The notes: a model not told the origin generated them from the letters alone. A DNA stretch of 64,000 nucleotides from Epiperipatus broadwayi (GCA_028023455.1 JAQFVV010000018.1:10248771-10312770); one strand, 5' to 3'. Counted from the first letter of the stretch, positions 49,909 to 60,150 are shown. A program made the numbers and translations.

Positions 49909-50810
49909 CTAATAAAAATTCTTTTCTTTTGCCCCAGCATTTATCATCATTAATTTAGATTTTTCTTCGCTAAATTTAATTCCCATTTCTTTACCCACCC
50001 TTGTGCAAGTCTTCAGCATAACTTCCATATTTTCTCTACTTTCTGTGCACAAGAAGATATTAGCAAATAAAAGAACTGATGTATTTGCTTCCTTGCCCTC
50101 TCTTAATATTATCTCTACTCCTCTTCCTAGCCTTTCTACTGCTCTCTCCATGTCTCTAAAATATAAAAAAACAAAATAGGTGACAAGGAGCATCATTGCC
50201 TTAGTCCCACCCAATTTTTAACTCTGATTCTATATTTCCTAATTGATATTTATATATAGTAATTATTTTCATATAATCTCTTAATAAGATCTATTAAAGC
50301 TCCATTCCCAAATTTTTCTAAACTTACCCATAATCTATTTACTCTATCATGTGCCTTCTCTATATCTACAAATATCATGTGCAACTGTCTACCTATATTC
50401 CTACTCATATCTATAAGTTGTGTGACTACAAATAAACTCTCTCTTATACACCTATCTATCCATTCTAAAACCTCCTTGCATTCCTCCCACTATATTATTT
50501 TCTTCATTTTGCCACTCTTCCAGCCACAATATATGCAAAAACTTTATATAACACCAACATTATCGCTACTGGTCTATAAATGTTTATCTTTCTATGACCC
50601 TTATCCTTTTCTTTAAATAATAGCTTCACTCAGGTATTATTCCAGCTATCTGGAAATTCTGTCTTCTGTGTTATCTTATTAAAACATGATAATAGATTTA
50701 ATTTTGCCCTATTTCCCAAATTTATCACAATTTCTGCTGCCCATCCATCTAAACCTCTTGCCTTTTCACTTTTAAATTTCTTCTCTGCCTCATCTAATTC
50801 ATTTTCTGTA
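49909..50810 (-). pseudogene. Reverse transcriptase of the CR1-like LINE
   Basis: From the minus strand: KARGLDGWAAEIVINLGN (about 50770; the KAPGPDG block), FPDSWNNT, INIYRPVAIMLVLYKVFA (about 50590; YRPIA block), LIDLIKRLYENNYYI, and SLSPILF. Then the open stretch at 49909-50214: MERAVERLGRGVEI, TSVLLFANIFLCTESRENME and GKEMGIKFSEEKSKLMMI. The catalytic tetrad expected as YADD reads FANI, which removes both metal-binding aspartates. Confidence 0.75.
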
Positions 50811-50828
50811 AAACTAATATTTACTTCG

Positions 50829-51290
50829 CTATGTTTTTATGTTTGTTATCACATCTAATATCTTTTCTATATCCGTTACATACTTATTTAAGATTGTCTC
50901 TAATTCTTCTCTAGAGCTATACCCTTTTCCCTCATCACTTAGTAATACTATTTCTCTCCCCCCTACATTCCTTCTTTTAATATATTTCCAAAATTTTTTA
51001 TGCCAGTCTCTTCCACTTTTATTAATATCTTCCGATAATTTACTATTTAATTTCATTCTCTTTCTATAATTATCTATTTTAACCAACTTCTTTTTTTTTT
51101 TTTAAAAAAAAAAAAAAAAAGTTTTCCCATTTAATATTAACAACTTTTTCACTTTCTTTGTTATTAATAGCACACTTATACTCTCTGCATGGTTTCCCCC
51201 TCTCTTTTACACTTTTACTAATTCTCACTTTTCTATTATTTTTATTCTCCTGAATATTCTCACTTAAAACCCTATTTGCCACTTTTTCTA
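50829..51290 (-). pseudogene. Endonuclease-RT linker of CR1-like ORF2
   Basis: Two basic open pieces (50829-51086 and 51079-51282) with RDWHKKFWKYIKRRNVGG and LLSDEGKGYSSREELETIL, equivalent to the linker and 'fxxYFxxxy' lead-in preceding RT. They are separated by a T13/A17 run at 51091-51120, absent from any expected coding sequence. Confidence 0.6.
51091..51120. repeat. T13-A17 perfect hairpin
   Basis: A run of 13 T directly followed by 17 A inside the linker of the CR1-like ORF2. It can pair with itself. It may be slippage, a tiny poly-A-bearing insertion in inverse orientation, or a sequencing/assembly error. Confidence 0.7.
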
Positions 51291-51349
51291 TTTAACCACA
51301 CCAGTTCTTATATTCAACTCCAACAAAATCTTTCATGATTTCTTCTACT

Positions 51350-52120
51350 TATATTTTATATTTTTTTAACTTACTCTTATCATTCACTCTCCATTCCCAT
51401 CTTTCACTATCCTTTCTACTTTTATTATTATTTTCCATCACATTATTAACCATTTCTATTATAAAGAAATTGTGATCACTATTACATACTGCCCCTTATC
51501 AAACATTAATTTTCCCTAGTTTATTCACTATATCTTTCTCTATTAATACATAATATATAGTGTAAAATATATTATTTCTAGACCATGTATATTGTTCCTC
51601 ATAAAATATTTAATAAATTTCCAATGCTCAAATTCACTTTCTGACAAATTTTTTTCAAAAGCTGTCCATTCTTATTATCCATCATCAATTTCTTCAATAT
51701 TCCCATTTGTATCCTCTATAATAATTATTTCCCCCTTTTTTTGAAATTCTGTATATTCTTAACTATCATATATGCTACTGTTTCACTCCATTATAGTTTG
51801 GCTATCTCCAGTGACCATATGCACTATAGCCACCAACCATTCTTGTCTTCCTAACCTTAAACCACAAATGTTCTTGACACTTTACAGTATTTAAAAATTT
51901 TATTGACATAACTCCTATACCACCAACTCTTTTTTCTTTTTTATTTATACCCTGTCATACCAAATTTTCCAATGTAGCTTCTTCTTCTTTTAGATGTATT
52001 TCCACTACTGCTAACACATCAAGCCATTTGTTTTTAACTGCTTTGTTTAATTCCAACCACTTTTGTGGTGTCCTACCACCTTGCATATTCAAATCCTATT
52101 TTAATAATTTCTTCATTTTT
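51350..52120 (-). pseudogene. Endonuclease domain of CR1-like ORF2
   Basis: From about 52095 on the minus strand: LNMQGGRTPQKWLELNKAVK, WLDVLAVVEIHLKEEEATLE and KEKRVGGIGVMSIKFLNTV, corresponding to the N-terminal N-x-x-G, the 'DIxxxxETxL' catalytic glutamate region (the E of VEIHL) and the 'GGG(V/I)xI' block of APE-type endonucleases. Its role in the family is to nick target DNA. Confidence 0.65.
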
Positions 52121-52299
52121 TATTAGTCTTTTATAAATTTTTTTAACTCTTTCTTTTCTATTACATTTGTAATTGATTTGTTTATCATTAGTTTTACAGA
52201 CCCATTCCCTCTTCAATTCTACATTTATATCTGTGTTGACTATCTTTTGTTTATTTCTTACATCCTGTCCATTCTTAACATTTTTTTTGATAATACTGT

Positions 52300-52925
52300 A
52301 ATTTAAAACCCTACTCCCTTTTATAAATTTTCTGAACTATAATATTTTTCAAAAATCAATCCCCCTAATGCTTCCCCTCTTGTTTTGCTAATTGCAATCT
52401 ATATTTACTTTATAATTCCCTTTTACTAATAAAAAAAATTCACACATCCACAAACATAATTTTATTTCTGTCACATATTTTTTTAAATCACTCATTTATA
52501 GAACATGCCCTATCTAACATATATCTACTGTCAAATTTTGGTAGTGATCCATATACTCTTATTTTTCCTTTAATCTTATTCAAACTACTAATCAATTCTT
52601 TGTACTCATCCATTATTTGCTCCGATGGCTCTGACAAATTATTTGTCCCTGCTATAACCTAAGCATCTCTACTCTCCTGTTTCTTTACTTTATGTATAAC
52701 ATCCCTAATTCTAGTTCCAGGCAAACATACTTTTCCATACCTATTTTTATTTTCCCTTGCAATTACATATCCACATTCTCTCATTAGTGAGTCTGGTATC
52801 AAGACTGTCTCATAGTTTACTTTCCCTACTTCATCTATAACATTCTCTTCCATCTTATGAATTTCCTTACCTACTTCTTCCTTATCATTTCTATTCATTA
52901 ATTCCTTGATATGCTCACACTTCAC
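52300..52925 (-). pseudogene. SGNH/GDSL esterase-like domain of CR1-like ORF1
   Basis: Open to about 52659, then past one stop into VIAGTNNLSEPSEQIMDEYK, ISSLNKIKGKIRVYGSLPKF and RYMLDRACSIN. KVCLPGTRIRDVIHKV is the block that leads to the GTND-type motif (here GTNN) of SGNH hydrolases. Such an esterase is a recognised component of CR1-like ORF1. The N-terminal nucleophile block (GDS type) is not obvious: DSLMRECGYVI at about 52800 is the nearest match. The role of this domain in transposition is not settled. Confidence 0.6.
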
Positions 52926-53260
52926 ATCTAATACTTTTTATTTTACTTTTACATCCTTTACCACTTTCTCTATCTTATTTATTTTTTGCCTAGCTATCCA
53001 CATTGCATTACTTATTTTGTCATCCATATTTCTTGCCATTTCATTAAAATATATATTTCATTCTATTGTCCTTATCTATATTTTTCTCCATTTCTCCTGA
53101 CTTTCTCTTTAAATTATCTATATTTAAAAATAATTTATTCACCCCATTTATCACATTTATACATGATCTATACAACCATACACCTTCTATATCCTTCCTA
53201 GTTTTATATAAGCACTTCAGATGGAAAAACTTATATACTGTACACACTATTAAAGCATGT
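52926..53260 (-). pseudogene. PHD-like finger and coiled coil of CR1-like ORF1
   Basis: CTVYKFFHLKCLYKTRKD then EGVWLYRSC (about 53245-53165) has the C..(C)..FFHLKCL...W.(C)..C spacing of a PHD finger, with two cysteines lost. It is followed by a helix-forming, charged stretch (NKLFLNIDNLKRKSGEMEKN and QKINKIEKVVKDVKVK) with heptad spacing. The order PHD, coil, esterase agrees with CR1-like ORF1. A PHD call on one degraded motif is tentative. Confidence 0.45.
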
Positions 53261-53429
53261 CTAATTTCTTCCTACCATTATACATGCATTGTGGAATGCA
53301 AATACAATCCATATTTTTTCAATTCCCATATTCTATATTTAAATTTATGATTTTTCTATCACCCTCCAAATCTTTTCATACAAAAGAAAAAAAAATCTTT
53401 TTTAAAAAAATGGATGACAAACTTACTTT

Positions 53430-53685
53430 CCATATAGTAGTGCAACCCAATATAAGTCATAGTAATCAGTAATTCAAGAAGGTTTGTGCATATAATCTTA
53501 GGATGTAATGCAACTCTCTAGCAGCTACATTTTACCATTCTAGTTCACTATCAAATTTATGAGTCCAAAATGGAAAAATGATGTTTTCAATCCATTTTCT
53601 TGTATAGTCATAAAAATCTGAATCCAGTTCAGAATCTATACATTTTGGTGCCTTTGGTTCTAGCCACCATCATTCTATCAGCAGG
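53430..53685. repeat. Partial family-FB3 arm and unrecognised flank
   Basis: AGTGCAACCCAATATAAGTC and AAGAAGGTTTGTGCATATAA at about 53441-53500 resemble the left FB3 arm. The remainder to 53685 was not recognised. Confidence 0.45.
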
Positions 53686-54115
53686 AATGGTATTGAACCA
53701 TTAAACATCATATGATAATCATTGTCTATGCTTACAAACTGTTAACGCAATGACAAATTCTCATACATCAGTGACACCCAGTGCAACCTGTAGTAAATAA
53801 ATAGATGCAAGGTTTGTACATAAAATTTCTATCTAATGCCTACTCCAGTATCTTCAAACTAGTTTCTAGCTGTGCTTTCATCAATGAAGAGCCTTGGATC
53901 TGAAAGTACTGCACATAGATCTTAAGATGTAATAATGAAAGCCACAATCTAGAAATTAGTCTGGGAATATTGGATAAGTAATAGGGATTTTAGGCACTAA
54001 CCTTCTTGCATCCATAGATTATTAAGGCTTTCACTGGGTGGTAACACTGTATGGAAAATTTTCCACTGTTTTAAAAACTTGAATAAGCATAGGCAATAGT
54101 GATCATGTGATATTT
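53685..54115. mobile_element. Palindromic MITE, family 'FB3', copy 2 (most complete)
   Basis: Left arm 53695-53880: TTAAACATCATATGATAATC, CACCCAGTGCAACCTGTAGT, GATGCAAGGTTTGTACATAA, CAAACTAGTTTCTAGCTGTG and CTTTCAT. Right arm about 53939-54115: ATGAAAGCCACAATCTAGAAA, AGTCTGGGAATATTGGATAA, CTAACCTTCTTGCATCCATA, CACTGGGTGGTAACACTGTA and GTGATCATGTGATATTTAGT. These are mirror images around a ~60-base loop. No coding sequence. Confidence 0.75.
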
Positions 54116-54344
54116 AGTGATTTAATACAATTCCTGCCCAAGGGATGATGGTGAGTATGATTATTAAAGAATCAAAGACCCCAAAGGATATGAATACTGG
54201 ACTGGGTTCAGATCTGTATGAGTATACACATGCATGAGCTTGGATTGAAAATATTATTTATGTTGTCATTTTAGACTCATAATTTTATAGTTAACTAAAA
54301 AAATAATAAATGGTTTGTGGAGATTCATATTAGATCCTAAGATC

Positions 54345-54525
54345 TAGGTACAATGCTCTCAGATTTACTCAGTGATTAAATCTGCAAGCCAGAAACTAGT
54401 CTGGGATATTGGATAAGTAAATACTAGATAGACATTTTATGCACAAACCTTCTTGCATTCATTGATTATTATGGTTTGCAATGGGTGAACAACTGTATGG
54501 AGAGTTTGTCATTGTTTAAATCCAG
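54345..54525. mobile_element. Half copy of family 'FB3'
   Basis: Only the right-hand arm is present: GAAACTAGTCTGGGATATTG, CACAAACCTTCTTGCATTCA, TTGATTATTATGGTTTGCAA and TGGAGAGTTTGTCATTGTTT. It ends against the LINE-D RT segment at about 54530. Confidence 0.65.
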
Positions 54526-54529
54526 AATC

Positions 54530-54880
54530 CAACAAAAAAATTTTACTTTCACATTTAATTGATTCATATTAAAAATTTCACCATCAAATGTATATCATAC
54601 TTTGATCCCTGTTTGATTAAGCTACCTATAAACAATTCCAAACACCACTCTATAAAAATGAAAAACAGTGCTGGAGCAAGTATATATCCTTGCTTCACAC
54701 CAATTTTCATTTCAAATGCTTCATACTTTACACTTTTACTAATAATACTTTCTCTCAGTTCATCTGTAAAATTGCTTTTAATATTCACATTTAGAATCAA
54801 AACAAAAACATTTCTGTAGCATTCTTTTTGCATTGATTCAGTGGTAAAGTTTTCTTTATGTTGAATCAAAGAAGAATTAA
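54530..54880 (-). pseudogene. RT middle segment of a minus-strand LINE-D copy
   Basis: The minus strand reads CYRNVFVLILNVNIKSNFTD, YEAFEMKIGVKQGYILAPAL, FFIFIEWCLELFIGSLIKQG and, after a shift, DGEIFNMNQLNVKVK. These match the conserved 'FxVTNGVKQGCVLAPxLF...' and 'DGxxFNLxRLxAKTK' parts of the LINE-D family. The next expected motif (the YADD box) is found not here but at about 48750, 5.8 kb away, showing that the element has been split. Confidence 0.7.
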
Positions 54881-54899
54881 GTTTTTTTAAAAAAAAAAA

Positions 54900-56231
54900 T
54901 TAAATACAGGTGGGTCTTATTCTTTATATTTGATTGTTTCCAAAAAATCCTGGAAAGATTGAAGTGGTGAATAATGGAGGTCAAGTTTCTATAGGAATAA
55001 AAATAACAGATACTATTAGCACTATAGTACTATGGTATTTCTTTTATATATGGATATCAAATATACTTAATATATAAACATCAATGTAGCACCATACTCT
55101 ATATATGTATACGAATAAGTAGTAAAGAATACAAATTCTATTTTTCTCTCTCTCTGCAGCTATTTAATACTATTTTAAAAATTTTTAAAAAGAAAATATA
55201 AAAAAATATTTTTTAGAATTTTCAACTTTATAATTTAAAAATTATATATGAGTTGCAGATCAATCTTTTAAAAATGAGTAAGAAGTTTTGCTTCATAATT
55301 GATATTTAAAATTTGAAAAAAAGTAAAAAGCACAACAACCACTCTTTAATTTCTTTAACAAATGAAGGATGTCTTTTTCAAATTTAAATTTGCATTAAAT
55401 TTTTACTTGCAGTAGATTTTGTTTTAAAATTTTAAACGTACTTTTCACCCTAAGAATTTATCAAAATTGAAGGTGGGGGCGCCCCCCCCAGGGTGGGGGG
55501 GGGGGGGTGGGGGGGGGCGGGGGTGATTGAAAAAACAATTGATCATCTATATAATTATTATCTAAACAAGTTTTCTAATTTTAAATTACAATATCTTTTA
55601 TTAATTATTATGCTGAAGTATTATTCTTGTCATTTAATGCATTCATTTTTAACTATTTATTCAAACCTGTGTATGTTCATTCTGTTATGAGAAATATTAT
55701 GAGATTCACTAAAATTGTATATAACTCCCAGAAATGTTGATAATGAAAGAACAAAATAATAAATTACATGAATAGACTCCACCATCACAATAATGCCTTG
55801 AAGAATAAGAGAATGAGATTATTTAGGAGAAATGCCATTCAAATGACCATTAGAATCAATAAAGACATTAAAATGCCCAATAATATGTAGATATGTCCAC
55901 AGCTCAAAGATAAATTGTAAATTATATATTTAAAAATTAAATTGTTTATGGTATACTTATAATTTGATTGTTTTTGTTTATTTTATTTTTTTAAAATGTG
56001 ATAGTTGTAATAATGAAAAACCGTAAAATGAACGAAATGTATACTGTGTTTCACAATGTTATGCTATTATTTATATATGATTTTCTAAATCAATAATTTT
56101 GTTTATAATGATTTAAAATACAAGAAAAATGCATATGATTGATAATTTAATTATATGCCTAATTGCATTTCTCCCAATATAAATTAGCTATTTTCATCTA
56201 TGATTAGTTCTCCAAACTATGTGATTTGCAG
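54900..56231. other. A+T-rich stretch with a G-rich tract
   Basis: Nothing recognised apart from the homopurine tract listed separately and a TTTCTCTCTCTCTGCAG pyrimidine run at about 55142-55159. It may be intron sequence upstream of the exon at 56232. Confidence 0.45.
55472..55524 (+). repeat. G-rich tract with G-quadruplex potential
   Basis: About fifty bases of nearly pure G with one embedded CGCCCCCCCC block. At least four G-runs of five or more bases lie within 35 bases, enough for a stable quadruplex; the C block could instead form a hairpin with neighbouring G. It stands out in this A+T-rich DNA. Exact length is unreliable in such tracts. Confidence 0.7.
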
Positions 56232-56422
56232 AACTAATTTTGGTCCCAATTTGTTTAGATAATCAACATTCCACTATACATCACCCTCTGAACATAACAA
56301 AAAGAGAGATTCATCTGTTTAATGCCTCTAGTTCATCTGATAAGAATGGTTTTGCATTTTTTCACTGCAATAGAGTGGAATATGAGATTAAGGGCACTGA
56401 TAAAAATGTAAAATATTTTAAG
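56232..56422 (+). CDS. Candidate internal exon, plexin-like extracellular segment
   Basis: A 191-base open block lies between an acceptor (TATGTGATTTGCAG, AG at 56230-56231) and a donor (AAG|GTAAAG, GT at 56423). Length is 2 plus 63 codons, so entry is in mid-codon and exit on a codon boundary. The 63 residues include LILVPICLDNQHSTIHHPLN, REIHLFNASSSSDKNGFAFF and HCNRVEYEIKG. This resembles the plexin region between IPT and PSI modules that has 'ILVPxG...IxLxxxNL......C.F.I.G'. Base composition and codon variety are unlike the surrounding DNA, and there is no transposon similarity. If correct, much of the window is intron of a plexin-like receptor gene on the plus strand. Neighbouring exons were not found, so identity is tentative; a different extracellular protein is possible. 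Confidence 0.5.
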
Positions 56423-56750
56423 GTAAAGCACCATTAATCCAAAACCTCTGGTTCTATGGCTTATTTAAATTTCTGAATTTTTAGGATTTCAAGAATAGCT
56501 TTATGCCACTCTCTCCCATATAGTAAATCCAAATTCTGCTAAGATAGAAAAAAAAAAGCAAACAACTTACTGCAATTAAGCTTATTAATTTATAGGTTAT
56601 TTATGAATGCTTTTTTTTTTAAAAAAAAATTAATTTGTAAATGTGTATATGAACCAATTTATTTATTATAAAAGATATTGTCTAGACATCTCAACCTCCT
56701 TTCTTGTAAAAGTATGTTTTCTTTGAGTAAATAAGAAATTGTTACCTGGT
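56423..56750. other. A+T-rich stretch downstream of the candidate exon
   Basis: Begins with the candidate donor site. It has a T11/A9 run at about 56611-56630. No further exon was recognised. Confidence 0.45.
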
Positions 56751-56751
56751 G

Positions 56752-56840
56752 GGAGTTAATTCAGTGGTAAAGTGGTGGTCTCAAGAACTAAGAGTTATAA
56801 AATTAGTTCCCAACAGAATCTTAGTTTAGTTAATTGAATA
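56752..56840 (+). mobile_element. tRNA-derived SINE-like segment
   Basis: GGGAGTTAATTCAGTGGTAAAG gives a one-mismatch A-box. The expected B-box region (AAAATTAGTTCCCAAC) is poor. Weak evidence; possibly the head of an old SINE. Confidence 0.3.
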
Positions 56841-57765
56841 AAACGAATGTATTCAATCTGCGCCTTATGTGCTCAAATATCACATGATCTCCTGAGCCTA
56901 TGTTCATTTCTATATATTAAATTTCATTTTTTTGTTTAAATATTTGATTTACCATTTCATGTTTAAAAGGTTTGAACTTGACAGCATTAATAAAATACAT
57001 ACCAAAATCAAAACACATCACATTACCCCCGCCGCACCTATATTTTCCATGTGATACCCACTAAGTATTTGATTGGATGAAGTAAATAAACAACTAAATC
57101 AAATATAAAATAATCAGCGTTCAGTTTTCTATTGTAACAGACTCTAAAGTCAGGTAATATCAGGTGATTGGGCTTCACATATATAATAAAATTTTATCTC
57201 AAAAAAATATTGAAATTGTCTCACTTTTTTTATGTATATTCCACATGAATTTATTTCCGTTCATTTCCATAATCTCTTTGTATTCCTTATACTTAAAAAT
57301 GCAGTAGAATTTGTTGTTCTGCAGAGAAATACAGGGTTAAGAAAAATGTTTTTATTTTTCATCTTTTATTACTACTATTTTTTTATTAATTTTTTAATTT
57401 TTTTTTATGTGTCTTCAAAAGATTACAAACTTTTTGTATAATAATATATATGTAACTTAATATTTTTTTAAAAAAAATATATTGATTAATACTAATGGAT
57501 TTCAGCTTGAAAAACTAAGTTTCCCATTATAAAACAAATATCAATGAAATGCTAAAGAAAATGAAATTGTGATTTATTTGAAATGAATGAATTCTGTATC
57601 TTTTGTAGTTTCACATACTACGCTACTATTGATTACCGCTAAAAGCTCAGCGAATCACATTTAACTGAGAAAAATAAAAATAAAATTCTATAGTTTTATA
57701 TAAAACTGGTTTTCTGTCTTCCACTAGACAAATATTATTCATTATACTGTATATATATTCTATGA
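56841..57765. other. A+T-rich stretch without recognised feature
   Basis: Open frames here are chance (for example the F/Y-rich one at 57232-57441). GTTCTGCAG at about 57317 is acceptor-like but opens into no plausible exon. Confidence 0.45.
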
Positions 57766-57769
57766 AGGA

Positions 57770-57850
57770 CCTTGCAGTGTAGTGGTCATGTATCCATTTA
57801 TCACTCCCAATACCTGAGTCAAATCTGAGTTAGGTAAAGTTTGGAATTTT
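57770..57850 (+). mobile_element. Possible tRNA-like SINE head
   Basis: CTTGCAGTGTAGTGGTCATG resembles an A-box with an insertion, and CTGAGTCAAATCTGAG an imperfect B-box about 40 bases on. A T-rich run follows. Low confidence. Confidence 0.25.
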
Positions 57851-58647
57851 TTTTTAAAGTTCCAATCAGGCTTAGAATTTTTTTTTTCCAGTTAACCATA
57901 TAAAACCAACCTAGCTTACCAATCTACTATATTGGTCAGTAAATGAATATTTTAGCTAATTTTAACTAGGGGATAAAACAAGGGTGGAAAATTTGTTCAA
58001 ATCTTTACAATCTGGCATCTGGAAAGCCTGGTAAATAAAGTTTTCTCATTCTTCAAGGAGAAGAGAATATTAGAGATACCATTACTTTTTGGTGGAATAT
58101 TTAAAAGCTATTTACTTTACGTAACATCGTAAGTTATATGATTCTAATGAATTGCTAAGTTGCAGATAGACATGAAAAAGATAATAGTTATTAATCTGCT
58201 GTATGATGATGATTACATAGAAGAATCTTTGATTTTAATTATTATTATGAAAGGATACAAATTGAATGTCTGATTGACAGACACCTATGTTGAATCTCTA
58301 ATTTTATCGTATTAAATATGTAAAGAATTATCTATTTTGGAAAAAGAGGTTGGGGGGGGGGATTCCTCGTATATTTCTTTTAATGGCTATCTTTCAAGTT
58401 TTGATAAGTTGGAGTTCTTCAAGTAGACGTACATTATGAGCACTTAAAAAGGATTTAAAAGCTTCTTTTATGCTCCCCTCCCCCAAGTTATCTCACGTAA
58501 TAATATCTTTATTAATCCATATCCATTTGCTTCAAAATAACCAGAAAAGTAATGGCGATTTAAGTATAAATTGTCTATATAACTTGTTTTTTTTTTTTTC
58601 AATTGATTAAAACATAACTGATAATGAATTTTTGGTTTCACTGATAT

Positions 58648-58772
58648 AAGAAATTAGAGATTGTCAAGCTTTGGTGGCCTAGCAGCTAGCATAGCTGTCT
58701 TCCAAGCAGCTGGCCCGGATTCGCTTCCCGGTCAACACTTTGACGTATGAAAAAAAAAAGAAATTAGAGATT
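58648..58772 (+). mobile_element. tRNA-derived SINE with 15-bp target-site duplication
   Basis: AAGAAATTAGAGATT occurs exactly at 58648-58662 and 58758-58772, flanking a 95-base insert. The insert has TGGCCTAGCAGCTAGCA (A-box), CGGATTCGCTTCCCGG (B-box), a 17-base non-tRNA part (TCAACACTTTGACGTATG) and an A-tail of ten bases. It shares its order and sequence with the copy at 31511-31640. The short body, poly-A end and perfect duplication indicate recent LINE-type insertion. The element is almost nothing but a tRNA-like head and tail. Confidence 0.85.
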
Positions 58773-59735
58773 TCGGTCTATAAAAAAACATTAGTAAACG
58801 AATCATCATAACATCAATTAGTTTTGCGTTAGAAAAAAAAGTTATAGGGTTGTGTTTTACATTAGAAGTTTTAAATATAAAATGAGTGTTATATATTCAT
58901 ATTAAATATAATCTTAATTTTGTTTGTTAATTGTATATACAGTATATAGGTTTTGGACTTTAGTAATCATGTGCATATTGATAATATAATTTTATTTAGT
59001 GGTTTAATGCATAAACTTCCAGTCAATATAGTTTTTAATTAAATAAGCAAAGTTTTAGCATTATTTAATTATATCTGTTTTTTATGTGAATGATTTTTTT
59101 TTTCATGACTCCTTAACATTTCTAAAGACTACAATCAAACAAGAATAGTTTAATTGTTCGCGCTAGTAATTTATCACCGAACCGCCTCTCCCCCTCATCT
59201 TACTATAAATTAATATAGTAGCGTCTAATCACTGGAAAATTCTGAATTAAAAAAAGGAATACCAGAATGTGTTATTTTAAATATATTAATAAAAAAAAAT
59301 TTTTTTTTTCAATTTATATTTTTTAAAATCATATTTGTGATTCATTTGAAATTAAGTTTTCCATTGTAATACAATAAAAAATAATTAAGTATTTGAATTC
59401 ATTAAAAAGTTTAAACACCAGAGATCTATAATCCATAAACTGTAATCCCAAAATTCTCATTTTACTACTGTATTAATAATCAATGAATTGTTGTTCAGAG
59501 ATTCTGAAAAAGTTTGGGTTTTGAAAGTGATGGAATTGACTCTAATTTATGGGACGTTGAAGTGTAAAATCCACAATTCTTGCACTATTGTAAATAATAT
59601 TCATAGGAATTGTTGTTTTATAAAGGAAGTTTTCAAATAATATGATATTTTTTGGCATGCCTTAATTGCATTTTGTAATAAACAATAACTTCATGTATTT
59701 TTTACAAAGTAAGTCATTCTTTAGCTATAAATAGA
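58773..59735. other. A+T-rich stretch without recognised feature
   Basis: A short GC-richer patch (GTTCGCGCTAGTAATTTATC, then CCGAACCGCCTCTCCCCCTC) lies at about 59155-59200; its nature is unknown. Otherwise nothing was recognised. Confidence 0.45.
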
Positions 59736-59739
59736 AAAT

Positions 59740-60150
59740 ATAGGGGATATGAACACAAACTTTCAAGCACCCTTCAACTATCCACACTATCTCATACCAC
59801 TGATGCACTTGATCACATACATGTAAAAAAGATAAATAATCACCAATATACATATTTCGTGCTGAACCAGCATTCATCAGTTGGTCCAGATTTTCATCTC
59901 CCACATATATATATAATCAGTGCTCAGTTCATATTAAGATAGCAAATCTTCATCCCCCAAGGGATAGGCTCCAATCCACTCCAACTCTTCAGGCATTCAC
60001 ACCATAGAAAATCTGATGATGGAAAGCCCAAATCCCATGCTGATGCCAATATTATTGCCATGCCCATGTTGACTTCAAGTCCCTCTGACCCCTCATGTAT
60101 AGGAGCTTATCAATTTAAATACATTGAAGAGAGATGGGCTTAATGTGCCC
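59740..60150 (-). repeat. Near full-length minus-oriented copy of repeat family A
   Basis: GATATGAACACAAACTTTCAA, CACATACATGTAAAAAAGAT, GAACCAGCATTCATCAGTTG, CATATTAAGATAGCAAATCT, GAAAATCTGATGATGGAAAG and ATTGAAGAGAGATGGGCTTA follow the order seen in the copies at 32140 and 44545. It is a single copy here, not an inverted pair. Confidence 0.7.

Larger units (their letters stand above)
48850..53300 (-). mobile_element. CR1-like LINE, nearly full length, decayed
   Basis: Minus strand, about 4.45 kb. In order it holds an ORF1 relic with a PHD-like zinc motif, a coiled coil and an SGNH-esterase-like domain, then ORF2 with endonuclease, RT and a C-terminal zinc knuckle. ORF1 with PHD and esterase domains is described for CR1-like elements, which is the basis for the family call. 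Every domain has stops or shifts and the RT catalytic YADD box has become FANI, so it is dead. It separates the two halves of a LINE-D copy and is therefore younger than that copy. Confidence 0.75.

Noticed and set aside
52906-53472. Several plus-strand frames of 64-94 codons
   Set aside because: All are antisense to the CR1-like ORF1; their F/S/H/Y-rich make-up reflects reverse reading.
57300-57345. Acceptor-like GTTCTGCAG near 57317
   Set aside because: The following sequence opens only into a low-complexity F/Y-rich frame without a sensible donor.
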